Assembly: GCA_001599975.1 (NCBI GenBank)
Contig: BCIO01000001.1
Coordinates: 4,027,631-4,091,630, forward strand
Source of the DNA: Cystobasidiopsis lactophilus
Taxonomy: Eukaryota > Basidiomycota > Agaricostilbomycetes > Agaricostilbales > Chionosphaeraceae
Length of the DNA: 64,000 nt
Reading direction: 5' to 3'
Made by a program: the position numbers and the translations under genes. Below are positions 1 through 10,800 of the stretch, one piece after another. Each line of letters opens with the position of its first letter. The first letter of the stretch is position 1. The notes below the pieces were generated by a model. It ran no database searches and was not told where the DNA came from. It saw nothing but the letters and a program-made list of their open reading frames with translations.

Positions 1-3000
1 CTGGGCGACCTTGGCGCTCAACACGGTGAACACCCTGAGTGCATCCAGGTGTGAGATGATGCATCAAGCAGCGCCAGACGGTCTCACCTGAAAGTAGGCA
101 AGAGGTGGAACTTGGAGATGGGTGAAGATGAGCTGAGGACATCCTTGGCGAAGGCCACCACATTCGACCAAACCTGAACAGCAACCGGCGCGTCCAAGCG
201 GGCGATGTAGGCCTCCGTGAAAGCGAACAAGGATGATTTGGATCTAGCAAGTGGGTTAACCAACATTATTGCAGGAAGAGGGAACGAAAAATCGCGCACA
301 AGTCCGGGTTCAGCAGAGTGTAGCCTGGTATCGGCTTTGAACGCGCATTGATCTGGTCGCACGCACCAGACACAATCTTCTGCGCGCTCAAAGCCAGCCC
401 GTCCAGCATGACGAAAAGTCGCGCTTGTTGAGCAGCGGAATCGGCGTCTTCCGACCCGTCGATGTCTTGCCAGTACAAGGCTGCCACTTCGAGCACTTCA
501 TGGGGCAGTGTCTTGTAGATGCGCTCTAGACATTTCCGGGATCGAGAGCTGATCCGAGACATGATGTAGGCCTGCGAAAGTTCGGCGGAAGAGTTGGACT
601 CCGCGTGCTCAAACGTCGTCGCCACGTCCAGAGCCTTGAAGAACAGCATGATAGTCTTCTCGAGCTCCGCCACAATATCCGACTTGACCTGGAAGACTTT
701 GGTGGTCAGAAGTGTCGGAGCGCTCTAAGTGGAATCGCACCTTCACGCCCTCGTCGTCGATGAGCGGCGTTTCAGCCGTGCCAAAAGCTCCCGTGACGTA
801 GGTCAAGAAGCCGCCACTCTCCCCGGCCACAGAAGTCTTTTCGCTTAACTTGGAATTGCCCGGCTCGTCGAAGTCAAGCTTGGCCTCTTCCACAGCGAAC
901 AAGATCAGCCGCTCCAACGCGCCCGCCATGGCCACAAAGTCGGCCTCGTTGATGCGGCTGCGCAGCACAGCCTTGCCTTTGCGTGATGGGTCGTAGATTT
1001 CTCGTAACTCGGCCAGCGTCGAATTGAGTCGTAGGATGAGGCTGTCGATGAGGGGAAAGATTAGAGAGGTTAGGCGGGACTTGAGGTGCGTGAGGGACAT
1101 GAACAGGAAGTCGACCCAGTAGTGGATGGAAGCGCTCGTCTTTTGGCGACCTAGGCCTTCGGCTAGAGTGGAGCAGAGCAAAGCCTCTACCCGCTCCTCT
1201 TCCTTGTCGCCAGCTCGAGGCGTGGCAGTCTCGACTGACGATCGACCCACCGACCCTCTTCTCCGATGCGCTGCTTGGCGGGACTGTAGCACCGCATGCA
1301 GTGTGTGCAGCAGCTTGTTTTGAAGCTCTACAGAATCGGACTGGATGCATTTGAGCAGACGCGACAGCAGGGCGAACTCGATCTTGCGGGTCGTGCCATC
1401 GTCAATATCGCCACGCTGTATGATGACGTGGAGGATGTCGACGGCAGCGAAGTGGATTTGTTGATTGAACGATGTCATACTGTCTTGCAGGTCCAGCTCA
1501 GGGTCACTGATCAAGAAGTCGAGGACGAGGGCCGTGATTGCGTCTAGATAGCTACCGTTAGATTGAGTGCGGGCATGAAGGTCTGTGTCAGGCGAAGATT
1601 TGAGCAGAGTCGCTTTTGCCGTCCGGTGGAAGCCGGCGCCGCGATTGACAAAGAGGGTGTGGAGGGTGGAGAGCAGGTATACGACCCGCGCCTGATCAAA
1701 GGATCTAGTATAGCTTTTGAAGGGTAGGTGCTGGTCAAGGACGAGCTCGGACGAGTCCACGCGGCCGATGCTGGGATCGGCCAAACTGGAAAGAATCGGG
1801 TCGAGCAGGCGGGCATAAGACTTGAAGCTGCAACGCATCCAAGCCTCGGCCATCCCTCGCTCTTGAATGTCGTCCGACTTGGTCGCGTCCAGCACGATGA
1901 ACATCGGAGAGGCGAGATGCTTGGTCGGCAGGTCTTCATCCTCTGCACGGGAGAGAGCCCAAGAATTCAGAAGGCATCAACAAATGAGTAGCAGCAACCG
2001 CACCTGACAGCCGCCACAGTACCCCAAAGGCCTCGTAGACTGCTGCTTTGACGGCCAGGTCTGTCGAGCACATCCGAGCTGACAAGATCGACTCGACGTA
2101 GTTGTGCGAAGTGAGAGACTCTAGAAGCCAGACCAGCCGTACTGTTTCCACATGACACGCCGCCAGTGCAGGAGACAGAAATTGCAAGAGGTAATCCATC
2201 AAGGCCTGCATGACCGAGAAGCTGTCGAGGTCGAGCTTGGGCCGAATATCGGCATGCGTCATTTCTGCACACGTCTGGACAGTCGCTGTTAGGGCTGTGA
2301 AGGCTGCCAAAGTCTGGGAGGAGGACTGAAGGGCGGCAAGGATAGTTTGGAGCCAAGCTGTCGGATCCCACGAGAGGTCGAGCCGGTTCTTCGAAGACAG
2401 CACAAGCACGATGGCGTCCATGGCACCACTCAGCAGCTCATACTGCCATTCTTCGAGGGGGCCGGCCGACTTGCAGCAGAATTCCGTGATCCGGAGCAAA
2501 GTGGACAGGCCGTTTACTTGGAGGAAGGAGCCGACAGAAGCGTCGGGCAATTGAGCGGTGGAAAGGTTGGAGGCGGAGTAGAAGCTCGAGACGGTCTGCA
2601 GAGCGACGCCCTTTTGGTTGGCTTCGGAAGCTGGCGTATTCGGGGCGGCATAGAAGTCGAAGGGCACTTCTCTTAAAAGACTTTGCAGTAGTTGAACCGC
2701 GTGCAAAGCCTTGTTGGTCTGCGTCGTGATTCTAGGTGAGTACAGAAGATCCTTTAAGTAAGGAAGAGGCTGAAGATCAGACTTGTGCCGTTGATGACGT
2801 GGAACCTCGCTCACCTCTAGGAGATCCAGCAGAGCGTAAGCCAAGAGAGGCGCATGCAGCTTGAGCACCTCGGTGTCATCTAATCGAAAGCTATGTATGA
2901 CGAAATCGACCAGGCGGAGGTTCTGTTGGCGGGCGAGATGAAGCAAAATCCCCGGAAATGACAAGGGGGCCGCCACCGACCTTTGAGTCCGTCGAGTCAC

Positions 3001-4492
3001 TCTGCATGTCTCTTTGGATGGCCAAAAAGAGCTGCTTCCAAGTGAGGTAAGGGTCCAAGCTCTCGAACAGCATGTTGGCCGTCATGTGAAGCTGTGGTGT
3101 CCCGTGTGGCGTTGAGCCCTATCCAGAGTTCCTGTAACTTGGGAAAGGGACGCACATCATCGTGTAGGTCTTCCGGGCTGAGTGTCTGCTCCAAGGACGC
3201 GAAGACGTCGAGCACCATGGCCTCGGTCAGGAGGCTCCCAATCTCCCACTTGTCCAACAGTGAGACGAAGACTTTGAAGGGCCGCTGTCGATCCAGCGCG
3301 TCGCTCTCGATGCCTACTGCCATGTCCTCCTGTGGCAATCAACAAGACAAGCTAAGGTCAACGACTTCGACCCTAGTCGTGAGTCGCTCGCCTACCTTGA
3401 TGGTCTGAACGAGCAGATCCAACCCATGCAGCTTCAGGTGCTCGACCTGCTTTTCCGAGGTGTCCAAATTGCCCAGCAGCCAGGTGTACAATCTTCGGCT
3501 GAGGGAGAGGTCCCTCTTGAGCACGACGAGCAGGGCGGATCGGAAGAGCAGGATCTGGTCCGGCTTTCGAACCTCCTCCTTGAAAGACTGGCCGTCCAAG
3601 TGGATGGTTGAAACGACGAGATCCAAGACGGCGCGCTGGACGAGGATGCGCGGGTCCTCCAAGGCGGCCGCCAAGCCTCTGACCATCAAGCCCAGATCAC
3701 TCCCCACGATCGGTCCCAACGAGTCCTTCTTAGAAATCTGGTTGGGGATCCTTTTCGACAGGTAATTCAGAGCTGGGACGCGGGAGGAGGGCGAGGTGAG
3801 CAGGATGAGCCAGAGGTGCTGGAAGAAGAAAGGGGGCGAGATGGTGCCGGACAGCTGGTCGAGCAGGGAGGAGACCTTCTCGAAGAACTCAGACGTCTCT
3901 TCGTCCACGCCGGGTAAGAGGGCGAGGATGAAGGCCTTGATGCACGGGCGCAAGGCTTCTTGCAGGGGTAAATAGAACTTGGAATAGATGCCGAGCACGA
4001 TGGGCTGTGCGATACAGACTCGCATTCAATCAGACATGGACACTGATAGCAATGTAAAGCAGAACCGCACCCTGACTGACGTGGCCGCATACTGGAAGAA
4101 GGGGAACAGTCCTGATGACCAGGCGGCGAGGTCTCGCTTCAAGTTCTCCGGCTGTGGCCCGTTGATTAGCCCCCAAACACAGCCCAAAGTATATTAGACG
4201 ATCGGTAACGTACTCCGATGGTTGACAGGATGTGCACGTAGACGTCGAGCGCGCGCTGGTGGACGCCGGTTGGCAGGGCTGGGTTCAAGCATTGGGCGAG
4301 CCGCTTGGCGACGGTGAGCTTGTGCGGGATGACGTTGAACTGGGGGAAGGACTGGAGCGTCTTGAGCAGCTTGGCCAAGAAGGTGATGAAGTCCGCCCAT
4401 TCGGCGACCTGCTCGAACGAAGCCAGCGACTTTTCGACGGCGAGCGCATACTTCTTGAACTTGGCGTCGTTCAGCAGGGCTGCTCCGCTCAT
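1..4492 (-). CDS. DOP1: Dop1 (Dopey) endosome-Golgi traffic protein, 3' part missing
   Basis: Partial CDS: the start codon is inside the window, but the C-terminal end lies beyond base 1. Dop1 is a very large cytosolic leucine-zipper-like protein that works with Mon2 and a flippase (Neo1) in endosome-to-Golgi traffic. The first exon (4492 down to about 4209) encodes the highly conserved Dopey N-terminus, with FKKYALAVEKSL, EWADFITFLAKLLK and the block AKRLAQCLNPALP followed by GVHQRALDVYVHIL. After a gtacgt intron the frame resumes as PENLKRDLAAWSSGLFPFFQYA. The block near 3339-4025 (YSKFYLPLQEALRP, LLPGVDEETSEFFEKV, SPPFFFQHLWLIL, NYLSKRIP) is also classic Dopey. Further helical exons continue to the window edge. 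At least eight exons are visible. About 1,400 of a usual 1,700-1,900 residues are present. Start chosen at the only ATG before the conserved block. Identification is firm; inner exon borders are approximate. Confidence 0.9.
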
Positions 4493-4619
4493 AGCCTGTC
4501 AGCTGCCTTGCTCCTGCATCCCACACAACAAGACCAGTAACTCGCCCTTGTCCTGCTGGGTGCGTGAAATCATCGCATTGTTCCACGCTTCGCTCTCGAC
4601 GTCCAGCTCCAAGCAAAAC
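4493..4619. promoter_or_regulatory. Short bidirectional promoter between DOP1 and mitochondrial uL2m
   Basis: Only 127 bp separate the start codons of two divergent genes, so both 5' UTRs and both core promoters must share this space. No TATA box is evident. Inference from layout only. Confidence 0.5.
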
Positions 4620-5712
4620 ATGAGCCGGTCCCTCGCCGCGCGGACCTATGCGACGGTCAAGAACGTGCTCAAGGTCAAGGAGAGCAACTCTCAGGGCCGG
4701 GTCGACTCGCAAGGCCTGTTCAGAACCTTCAAGCCCGTCTCGCCTGGCATTCGCCATCTGCGCCGGCCCATCAACGACCATTTGCACAAGGGAAAGCCCC
4801 TCCGCTTCCTCACCGAAGCCAAGCGGTCTACAGGAGGCAGAAACAGTGATGGACGAGTGACTGTCAGGGGCCGGGGAGGAGGACACAAGCGGCGCATTCG
4901 CCTGGTGGATTTTGCACGGCGACCCTCGGCAGCAGAGCACCTCGTCGTCCGCATCGAATACGACCCTGGTCGATCCGCCCACATTGCTTTGCTTCGGAAA
5001 ATCCACCCAGGGCCGGAAACCAAAGAGGACTACACCTACATCCTGGCGCCGCAGGATTTGAGGGCGGGCGCGAGGGTGCAAAATTTCGGCTCCGGGCTTT
5101 TCAACCTGCAAGGGACAGACACCCGGTCCGACATCCCAGAAGAGCTGCAGACCGCCCTCTTGCGCTCGTCGGCGCTCAAACCGGGCAACGCGCTCCCGCT
5201 GGCCGAGATGCCTCTGGGCCAGCCCATTCACTCCATCTCCCTCCGGCCTGGCGGGCCGGGCCTGCTGTGTCGAGCAGCTGGCACGTCTGCTTCTGTGGTG
5301 GCTGTGGGCGACCACTTTGCTTCCGTCAAGCTGGCGTCCGGCGAAGTTCGAAAGATCAACAAGAAGTGCACCGCCGTTCTGGGCTCTGTTTCGAACAAGC
5401 TGTGGGCGTCCAGGCAGCTAGGGAAAGCGGGCAGGAGTCGGTGGTTGGGCAGGCGGCCAAAGGTTCGGGGCGTGGCCATGAACGCGGTCGACCACCCGCA
5501 CGGTGGCGGAAGGGGCAAATCGAAGGGCAACAAGGCGCCACGTTCGAGGACCGGCGTCCTGGCAAAGGGTTTCAGGACTCGTCGGCCGGTGAGCATCATC
5601 TCTCCCGTTCTGCTTGGTTTCACTCAGCTGAGGCGGCGATCGTCCACAGGGGCCCAAGGGCAACCAGATGGTCATCAAGCAACGACCGAGAGGACCGGAA
5701 AAGCGGCGGTAG
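4620..5712 (+). CDS. RML2: Mitochondrial large-subunit ribosomal protein uL2m
   Basis: Mitochondrial form of ribosomal protein L2, which binds 23S-type rRNA close to the peptidyl-transferase centre. Two exons, 4620-5588 and 5650-5712, are joined across a 61-nt GT-AG intron and give about 343 residues. The protein starts MSRSLAARTYATVKN, a typical short Arg/Ser-rich mitochondrial presequence without acidic residues. It then has the L2 RNA-binding fold (GRNSDGRVTVRGRGGGHKRR, residues about 72-92) and the C-terminal hallmark MNAVDHPHGGGRGKSKG with the conserved His of bacterial L2. Exon 2 supplies the basic tail GPKGNQMVIKQRPRGPEKRR. An open frame upstream of the ATG continues into the antisense of DOP1 and is not coding. 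The start is set by the presequence and by length. Convergent with MHF1, whose stop lies 93 bp away. Confidence 0.93.
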
Positions 5713-5804
5713 ACGCTCGCTGGCCTGTTTCACTTGCATATCGTACACGCACACAGCATCTAGGGGGCAACCGGGAAAAGGGTCGAACTTGTACATGGAG
5801 AACC

Positions 5805-6531
5805 TCAGGCTTTTGCCTTGCCTTTGCCTTTGGACTTGGGCTTGCTGCTCTCCCCTCCTCCCAATGTCGTCGAAACGGAGACAACTTCCTTAACCCTCTT
5901 CCTGTAAAGGAGAACAATGAGCTGGCAAGGGAAGACGAGCAAAGGTGAGGGCCACTCGCTTGGTCCCTGCTCCCGGTATTTGGCCTCCGAAACGCTCGTT
6001 CTCCGCATCCAGCAGGGATTTCTGTGTGATATAGAACATTTTAAACCATGGGCAAGTCCGAAAGGTTCCATTAGGCGCACCAAAGTGGGATTGGTTCGGC
6101 CTGCACGCAGTCAAGCGTAAGACTCGGCTAAGGACTCCACCCCGAAGACTCGCTCACATATCAGATTGACGTCCTCGACTTGAATTCGAGAGCGGTCTGC
6201 GTGCTGGGCGAAAGCCTCCAGTTCTGTGCCCAGCGTCTCGGCTTGGGCGTAGACCTGTATGCCCTCGTCAAGCAGTGGCATGGTGTGTGCCGAGATGAAC
6301 CCTTGCCATTTCAACCAGAGCAGCGATGAAGCCCTTCTGAGACACGAAAGCCTCAGCGCGCATCCGGTGGGTTTCGAACATTGCTCAACGACTTACGCTC
6401 GCAGGTGCCACATTCATCTTGCGCTCCTCCTCCTGCAGTATCTGGACGCAAGTATAGAATACGGCGGCCTTGAGTCCAGAGCTGACGATCTCCTTCGTCT
6501 CCCTTTTGGCTTTCTTGCCAGCGGGCGCCAT
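5805..6531 (-). CDS. MHF1: Histone-fold protein Mhf1 / CENP-S
   Basis: Small histone-fold protein that pairs with Mhf2/CENP-X. The heterotetramer serves the Fanconi-anaemia-type FANCM/Mph1 DNA-repair helicase and the kinetochore CENP-T-W-S-X complex. Five exons fit with consistent phases: 6397-6531, 6301-6336 (36 nt), 6158-6254, 5956-6100 and 5805-5901, giving 169 residues. The spliced protein reads MAPAGKKAKRETKE, then SGLKAAVFYTCVQILQEEE (alpha-1), FIAALVEMARVYAQAETLG (alpha-2), TELEAFAQHADRSRIQVEDV and NLICRTNPTLV, the order and spacing of CENP-S. The Lys/Ser-rich tail (SSKPKSKGKGKAKA) follows. Donors of introns 2 and 4 are gttcat and gtggcc, weaker than usual, but only this joining keeps all phases and the family alignment. 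Identification is strong from the ARHAGRS-like block; the tail exon is less certain. Confidence 0.78.
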
Positions 6532-6758
6532 GATGATCTCGACGAGCTGGGATGTCCCAGGTGAACGCTCTTCGCCGAGACGCGAAAGTGTCCCTTTGTG
6601 ACGCGCCGATTAGGACTCAAGTGTTCTAGATCGACTTCAAGGCGTGTACAGAAGCCTGACTCGGCGTAATGGGTCAGAGAGAAGAAGGCAGCAAGTGGCC
6701 GAACGAGGTCGATGAGGGCAAAAGTGGCCCAGCGCTGGTCATCCCATGTATACAATAT

Positions 6759-7656
6759 CTATGTTTGTTTGTAAGATGGAGGCCTAAGAAGGTAGCCATG
6801 TACTGTCCCTCGGATGGCCAAGTCGCCCCCATCCTCGGGAAAGGCTGGCTATTGAAAGCACCGTCGCTTAGACGATGCACCTTCAAGGTCATTAGTAAAA
6901 CACTTACACCAGCCTCTTTGTTTTCCACCACCTTTTCGCACGCCCACCCAGAGTCCTCCGCTAGCTTGACAAAGCTGTTGTCTTTCCGAATCAAGTCGGG
7001 CTTGGGGCGGTGGTGTGCGAAGAAGTTAAGGGCCACCCCTTGAGGAGAGAGGAGTTGAAGGCATGATTTTAGAAGAGCAGGATGCTGGGAGTGGTTGAAG
7101 ACGAGGTCGGATAAAAGAATGAGGTCGAAGAGCTGGCCAGCGCACTCTGATGGCAAAAGGTCGAGCAGGGGCTTGGGATTCGTTCCCCAAGTGAAGCCAG
7201 CTGCTTTGGTTGTAGTGGAATCAAGGCCATTGAGGCTGATGTTGTACTCTAGGTTGGAGATGAGGGGCGCGTCCGGAAAGTCGGTGACCACTACGCGCCC
7301 GTCGCCCAGTCAACAGACCGTCACAGCGGTCAAAAGCAGTGCCACATACCTACTGTCTTCGCTCCAAGCGTCGAGGAGACCAGCGAAGGCAGGCCAGCCG
7401 CCGCTCCCAGCTCCAGAACATTTTTGCCCTTGACCAAATCGGCATTCTTTTCCAGGTATTGGGCCAAACAAATGGACGACGGATACAGAACATGACCCCA
7501 AAGGACATGTTTGGTGATTAAACGCAGCTTTAGGGAGCAGTTGGATGACGAATAGCCTTTGATGGCCTCGTCTTGAAACAGCGGCTCTGAGTCGCTGTCC
7601 TCCGCTTCGCCAAACAGCGTGCTGCCCAGCCCTTCATCGTCGGCATCAAAAACCAT
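6759..7656 (-). CDS. EFM7: Protein N-terminal/lysine methyltransferase Efm7
   Basis: Seven-beta-strand methyltransferase of the METTL21/NNT1 group. In yeast, Efm7 (formerly Nnt1) trimethylates the N-terminal Gly and dimethylates Lys3 of elongation factor eEF1A in the cytosol. Exons 7350-7656, 6910-7290 and 6759-6844 join in phase to 257 residues, close to yeast Efm7 (261). The tryptophan block HVLWGHVLYPSSICLAQYLE precedes the SAM motif I, NVLELGAAAGLPSLV. Motif post-I is VVTDFPDAPLISNLEYNI, and a conserved LILLSDLVFNHSQH follows. Only splicing out the intron at about 6845-6909 recovers the family ending FPEDGGDLAIRGTVHGYLL. An upstream in-frame ATG at 7779 would add 41 residues; 7656 fits the family length better. 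242 bp downstream of the ABC transporter stop, on the same strand. Confidence 0.88.
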
Positions 7657-7898
7657 TTCAGCAAAGGAACTGGAGCCAAGCTTTGGCCTGAAGTCCGAAT
7701 CACGCCAATGGTTGGCTTGGAAGACACTGCCTCGAATCCCGGTCGCCACCGTGATATAAGGCAAGTCGCTGGCCCACATTTATGGGCTTGTCGAAGGACG
7801 GACTGATTGGTCCAGGATAGGTCGAATTCAGCCAGAGGGAGAAGGAAGGAAAACATCGAGGCCGCTAGTTGTGGAATGGTTCTGAGAACCTCAAGGGC

Positions 7899-10800
7899 CT
7901 ATGGCTCCAGCTCCCCTGCAAGCCGCTTGAAATACCCGTCCTTTAGCTGGAGAAGGTTCTCAGGCACGCCCTGCTCTACGACGCGCCCCTTGTCCAATAC
8001 CAGCACGAGGTCCATATCGATAATCGTCCTGGGTCCTTCGCGATCAGACGTTGATTATAGACATAGAACATACACACGATATTCTGTGAGCCACAACGAC
8101 CATGGTGCAGTCGTTGAAGGCGGAGCGGAGAGTCTTCTGGATGGCTTGGTCGGTGGCAAAGTCGACCGACGCCGAGGCCTCGTCCAGGCAGAGGATTTTT
8201 CGCTTGCGCAAGAATGCTCGGGCCAGTGCAATCAGCTGGAGTTGACCACGAGACAGAGAGGCGGCGTTGACTGGGACCTCGTGGTCGAGCTGGCCAGGCA
8301 ACTCGGACACAAAGTCTTTGCACTGAAACTTTGCAGTTAGAGACGTATTCAGAACTCACGCAAAACTCTTACATGTGTCTTTTCCAGGGCTTCCCATATT
8401 TCCACGTCGGTGGCGAGCCCTTCCGGGTCGATATTCTCTCGCAAAGTCAAGGCGACGATCACTGGTTCTTGTGGGACGATGGCTGCTCCAAGTCTCTTGA
8501 GCGATAGATTTTAAGGATGGTCATACCTACTCACACATGCAGTCTCTAAGAGTGAAGCGGTCGACCGTGCGGATGTCTTTGCCATCGATCTCGATGGAGC
8601 CGCCCTCAGTCTCTACCATCCTGAACAGTGTGGAGAGTGTAGAGCTCTTTCCGGAGCCCGTTCTTCCGCAAATACCAATCTTGGTACCCGCTGGAACGTC
8701 GAAGGTCAGATCACGCAGGGCCAGAGGCGCAGTAGGACTGTAGCGCAGGGAGACGGCACGGAAGACAATGTGGCCACTTTGGACGACGTTCTGGTCAGAG
8801 TGAAGCAGGCGCCTTTCCAAAGAGTCAACTTTCGAGTCTTCTGGCGGCAGTTCGGCGATGGCCCGGCAGCGCTCCACAGACACGGCGTTGATCTCCACGT
8901 CCGTCACCTGTTGGCGGCCAGCATCAGCCAGCTCGTCTCAATAGAAACTGTGCAACCTACGCCCGTGAGTAGGAATGTCATTACATCCGTGAGGTTAAGG
9001 GTTTGAATTATAGCAAGCGCAGTCAGGTTGGTCGAACCGAGTGGCGATCCGACAGCCAGAAAGACTATCGTCGCTGCCAAGACGATGGTATAACAGCCAC
9101 CGAAGAGCGTGCACCAGACACGGCAGACTCGCAGCAGGTAGAATGGCGCGTTGCTTTGGTCGATCGCTCGGGTGGCCGCTCCGACCAAGTGGCTCTGTTT
9201 CTTGAAGCTGCGGATGATGATCAATGCGCCCGAATCCGAAACTACCAAATAATTCAGCGAAACTCGGAGGGCAATGCTTCGGTTGCTCACTCTCCGATGC
9301 TGAAGTAAAGACGGGAGTGCGTGTGGCCGCTTCTAGTTCCCGAAGCTATGTGTGCTGTCAGTTAGTATTCGTTGTTGACGGAACATCAAGCCTGTACCTG
9401 TTTGCTTGTACGACCGTAGAATCGGCGAGCTCCTTCTATGAACAGCACGAAGGAGAAGACCACCAAAGCATTCCAAGGGTTTGCGAGAATGTCGACGACC
9501 GCCATGCTGACAAGATAAATCATGCGCTCCGTCACATTGATCACTTGGAAGCTGAACTCGGTCTGCACAAGGAAAAAGTCGGACGAAAAGCTGGTGGCAA
9601 ACTCGGCGCTTGCAATCCGAGGTCTCAGAGAAGGAGGACTTACCGGTTGAGGACGAAACCAATAGAATGCTCTTGGAACCAGGATGCGGCCACATTGAAA
9701 AAACCGCGGGTTTGCTGCCTATGAAACAGCCGAGTGGCATGAATTGGCGAATATACAAGCATCATGACCTGCATCACGACCTTCAAATCAAATTCACAGC
9801 AATATTGAACACAAACGCACCCAAAAGGACATGGCCAGGAACAGGAAACCGATGGATAGGGCAATGAGTCCTCCCACCCAGACGCCCGGTAGACGATTTG
9901 CGTTGCTAATCCAGCCATTGACGTAAAGCAAGAAACCGATCTGGAATAGTGGCCACGCCAGAATATCGGTGACTGAGCTTGCGGAGTCAAAACAGATTTG
10001 CAATGTGAAGTGGCGGGTAGCTCACTAGCTGTCAGCAAGCAATTTTTGANCCCCATGAGCTTGANCCATGTCNTGANNGCNGGCAANGAGCTNGAAGAGT
10101 GGATGGCTGCCGCCTCTTCCGCTGCTTCCCGAGCCAGGCTGTCATCAAGCCCCCCGTCGACTTCGAGGTGGCCGACAAACTCGTCAGCCTCGGCATCCAC
10201 CAGCTGCTTCTGAGTTCGCAAGCTTTGGCTGTCCATGAGGGACCGGAAAGCGGGACAGGTATCCACAAGGACCTTGCAAGTTCCGGTGGCGGCGATGGTG
10301 CCGTTGGCAACGAACCAGATATGTTCAGCACGGTGAAAGCGCTTGACTGCGTTNGTATGTTAAACAAGGTGATNCGAGCGCCATGCAGAGGAGAGAGGGC
10401 TCGCCGTCGTTGGTCGCCATTATGACAGTTTTGCCTCTTAGAAGGCCTCGCTCCCCGAAGAGCGCGTTGAAGCAGTGCTCTTCCTGTTCGCTATAATCAG
10501 CATCTAGAATGATCATCAGGAAAGGGTCGTGAAGTGACTGACCGTGACTTGGTCCAACGCCGAGAACACGTCCTGCGCGCATACTCAACAAAGAGCCAGG
10601 CGACGGGCCCGAGATGCTTACGTCAAGGATGACGACCTGGCAGTCAGCGTAAAGAGCGCGAGCCAGTGCAACCCGGCTCCTTTGACCGCCTGATAGGCCA
10701 CGAGCTGTGTGAAGGTCCTTTTCTTCGAACTCGGCAAAGTCGACATCGAGTGCTGTCGCCTGGATGACGCTCTGGTACCGCGCATACTCCATGGCCTGTT

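Noticed and set aside
4305-5948. A 547-codon + strand frame spanning the uL2m gene
   Set aside because: It runs antisense through DOP1 before the real ATG at 4620, and its 3' end reads through the uL2m intron.
10560-10660. Apparent loss of Walker B in ABC domain 1 (LDVSISG)
   Set aside because: That is read-through of an intron starting gtaagc; the next exon restores DVFSALD.
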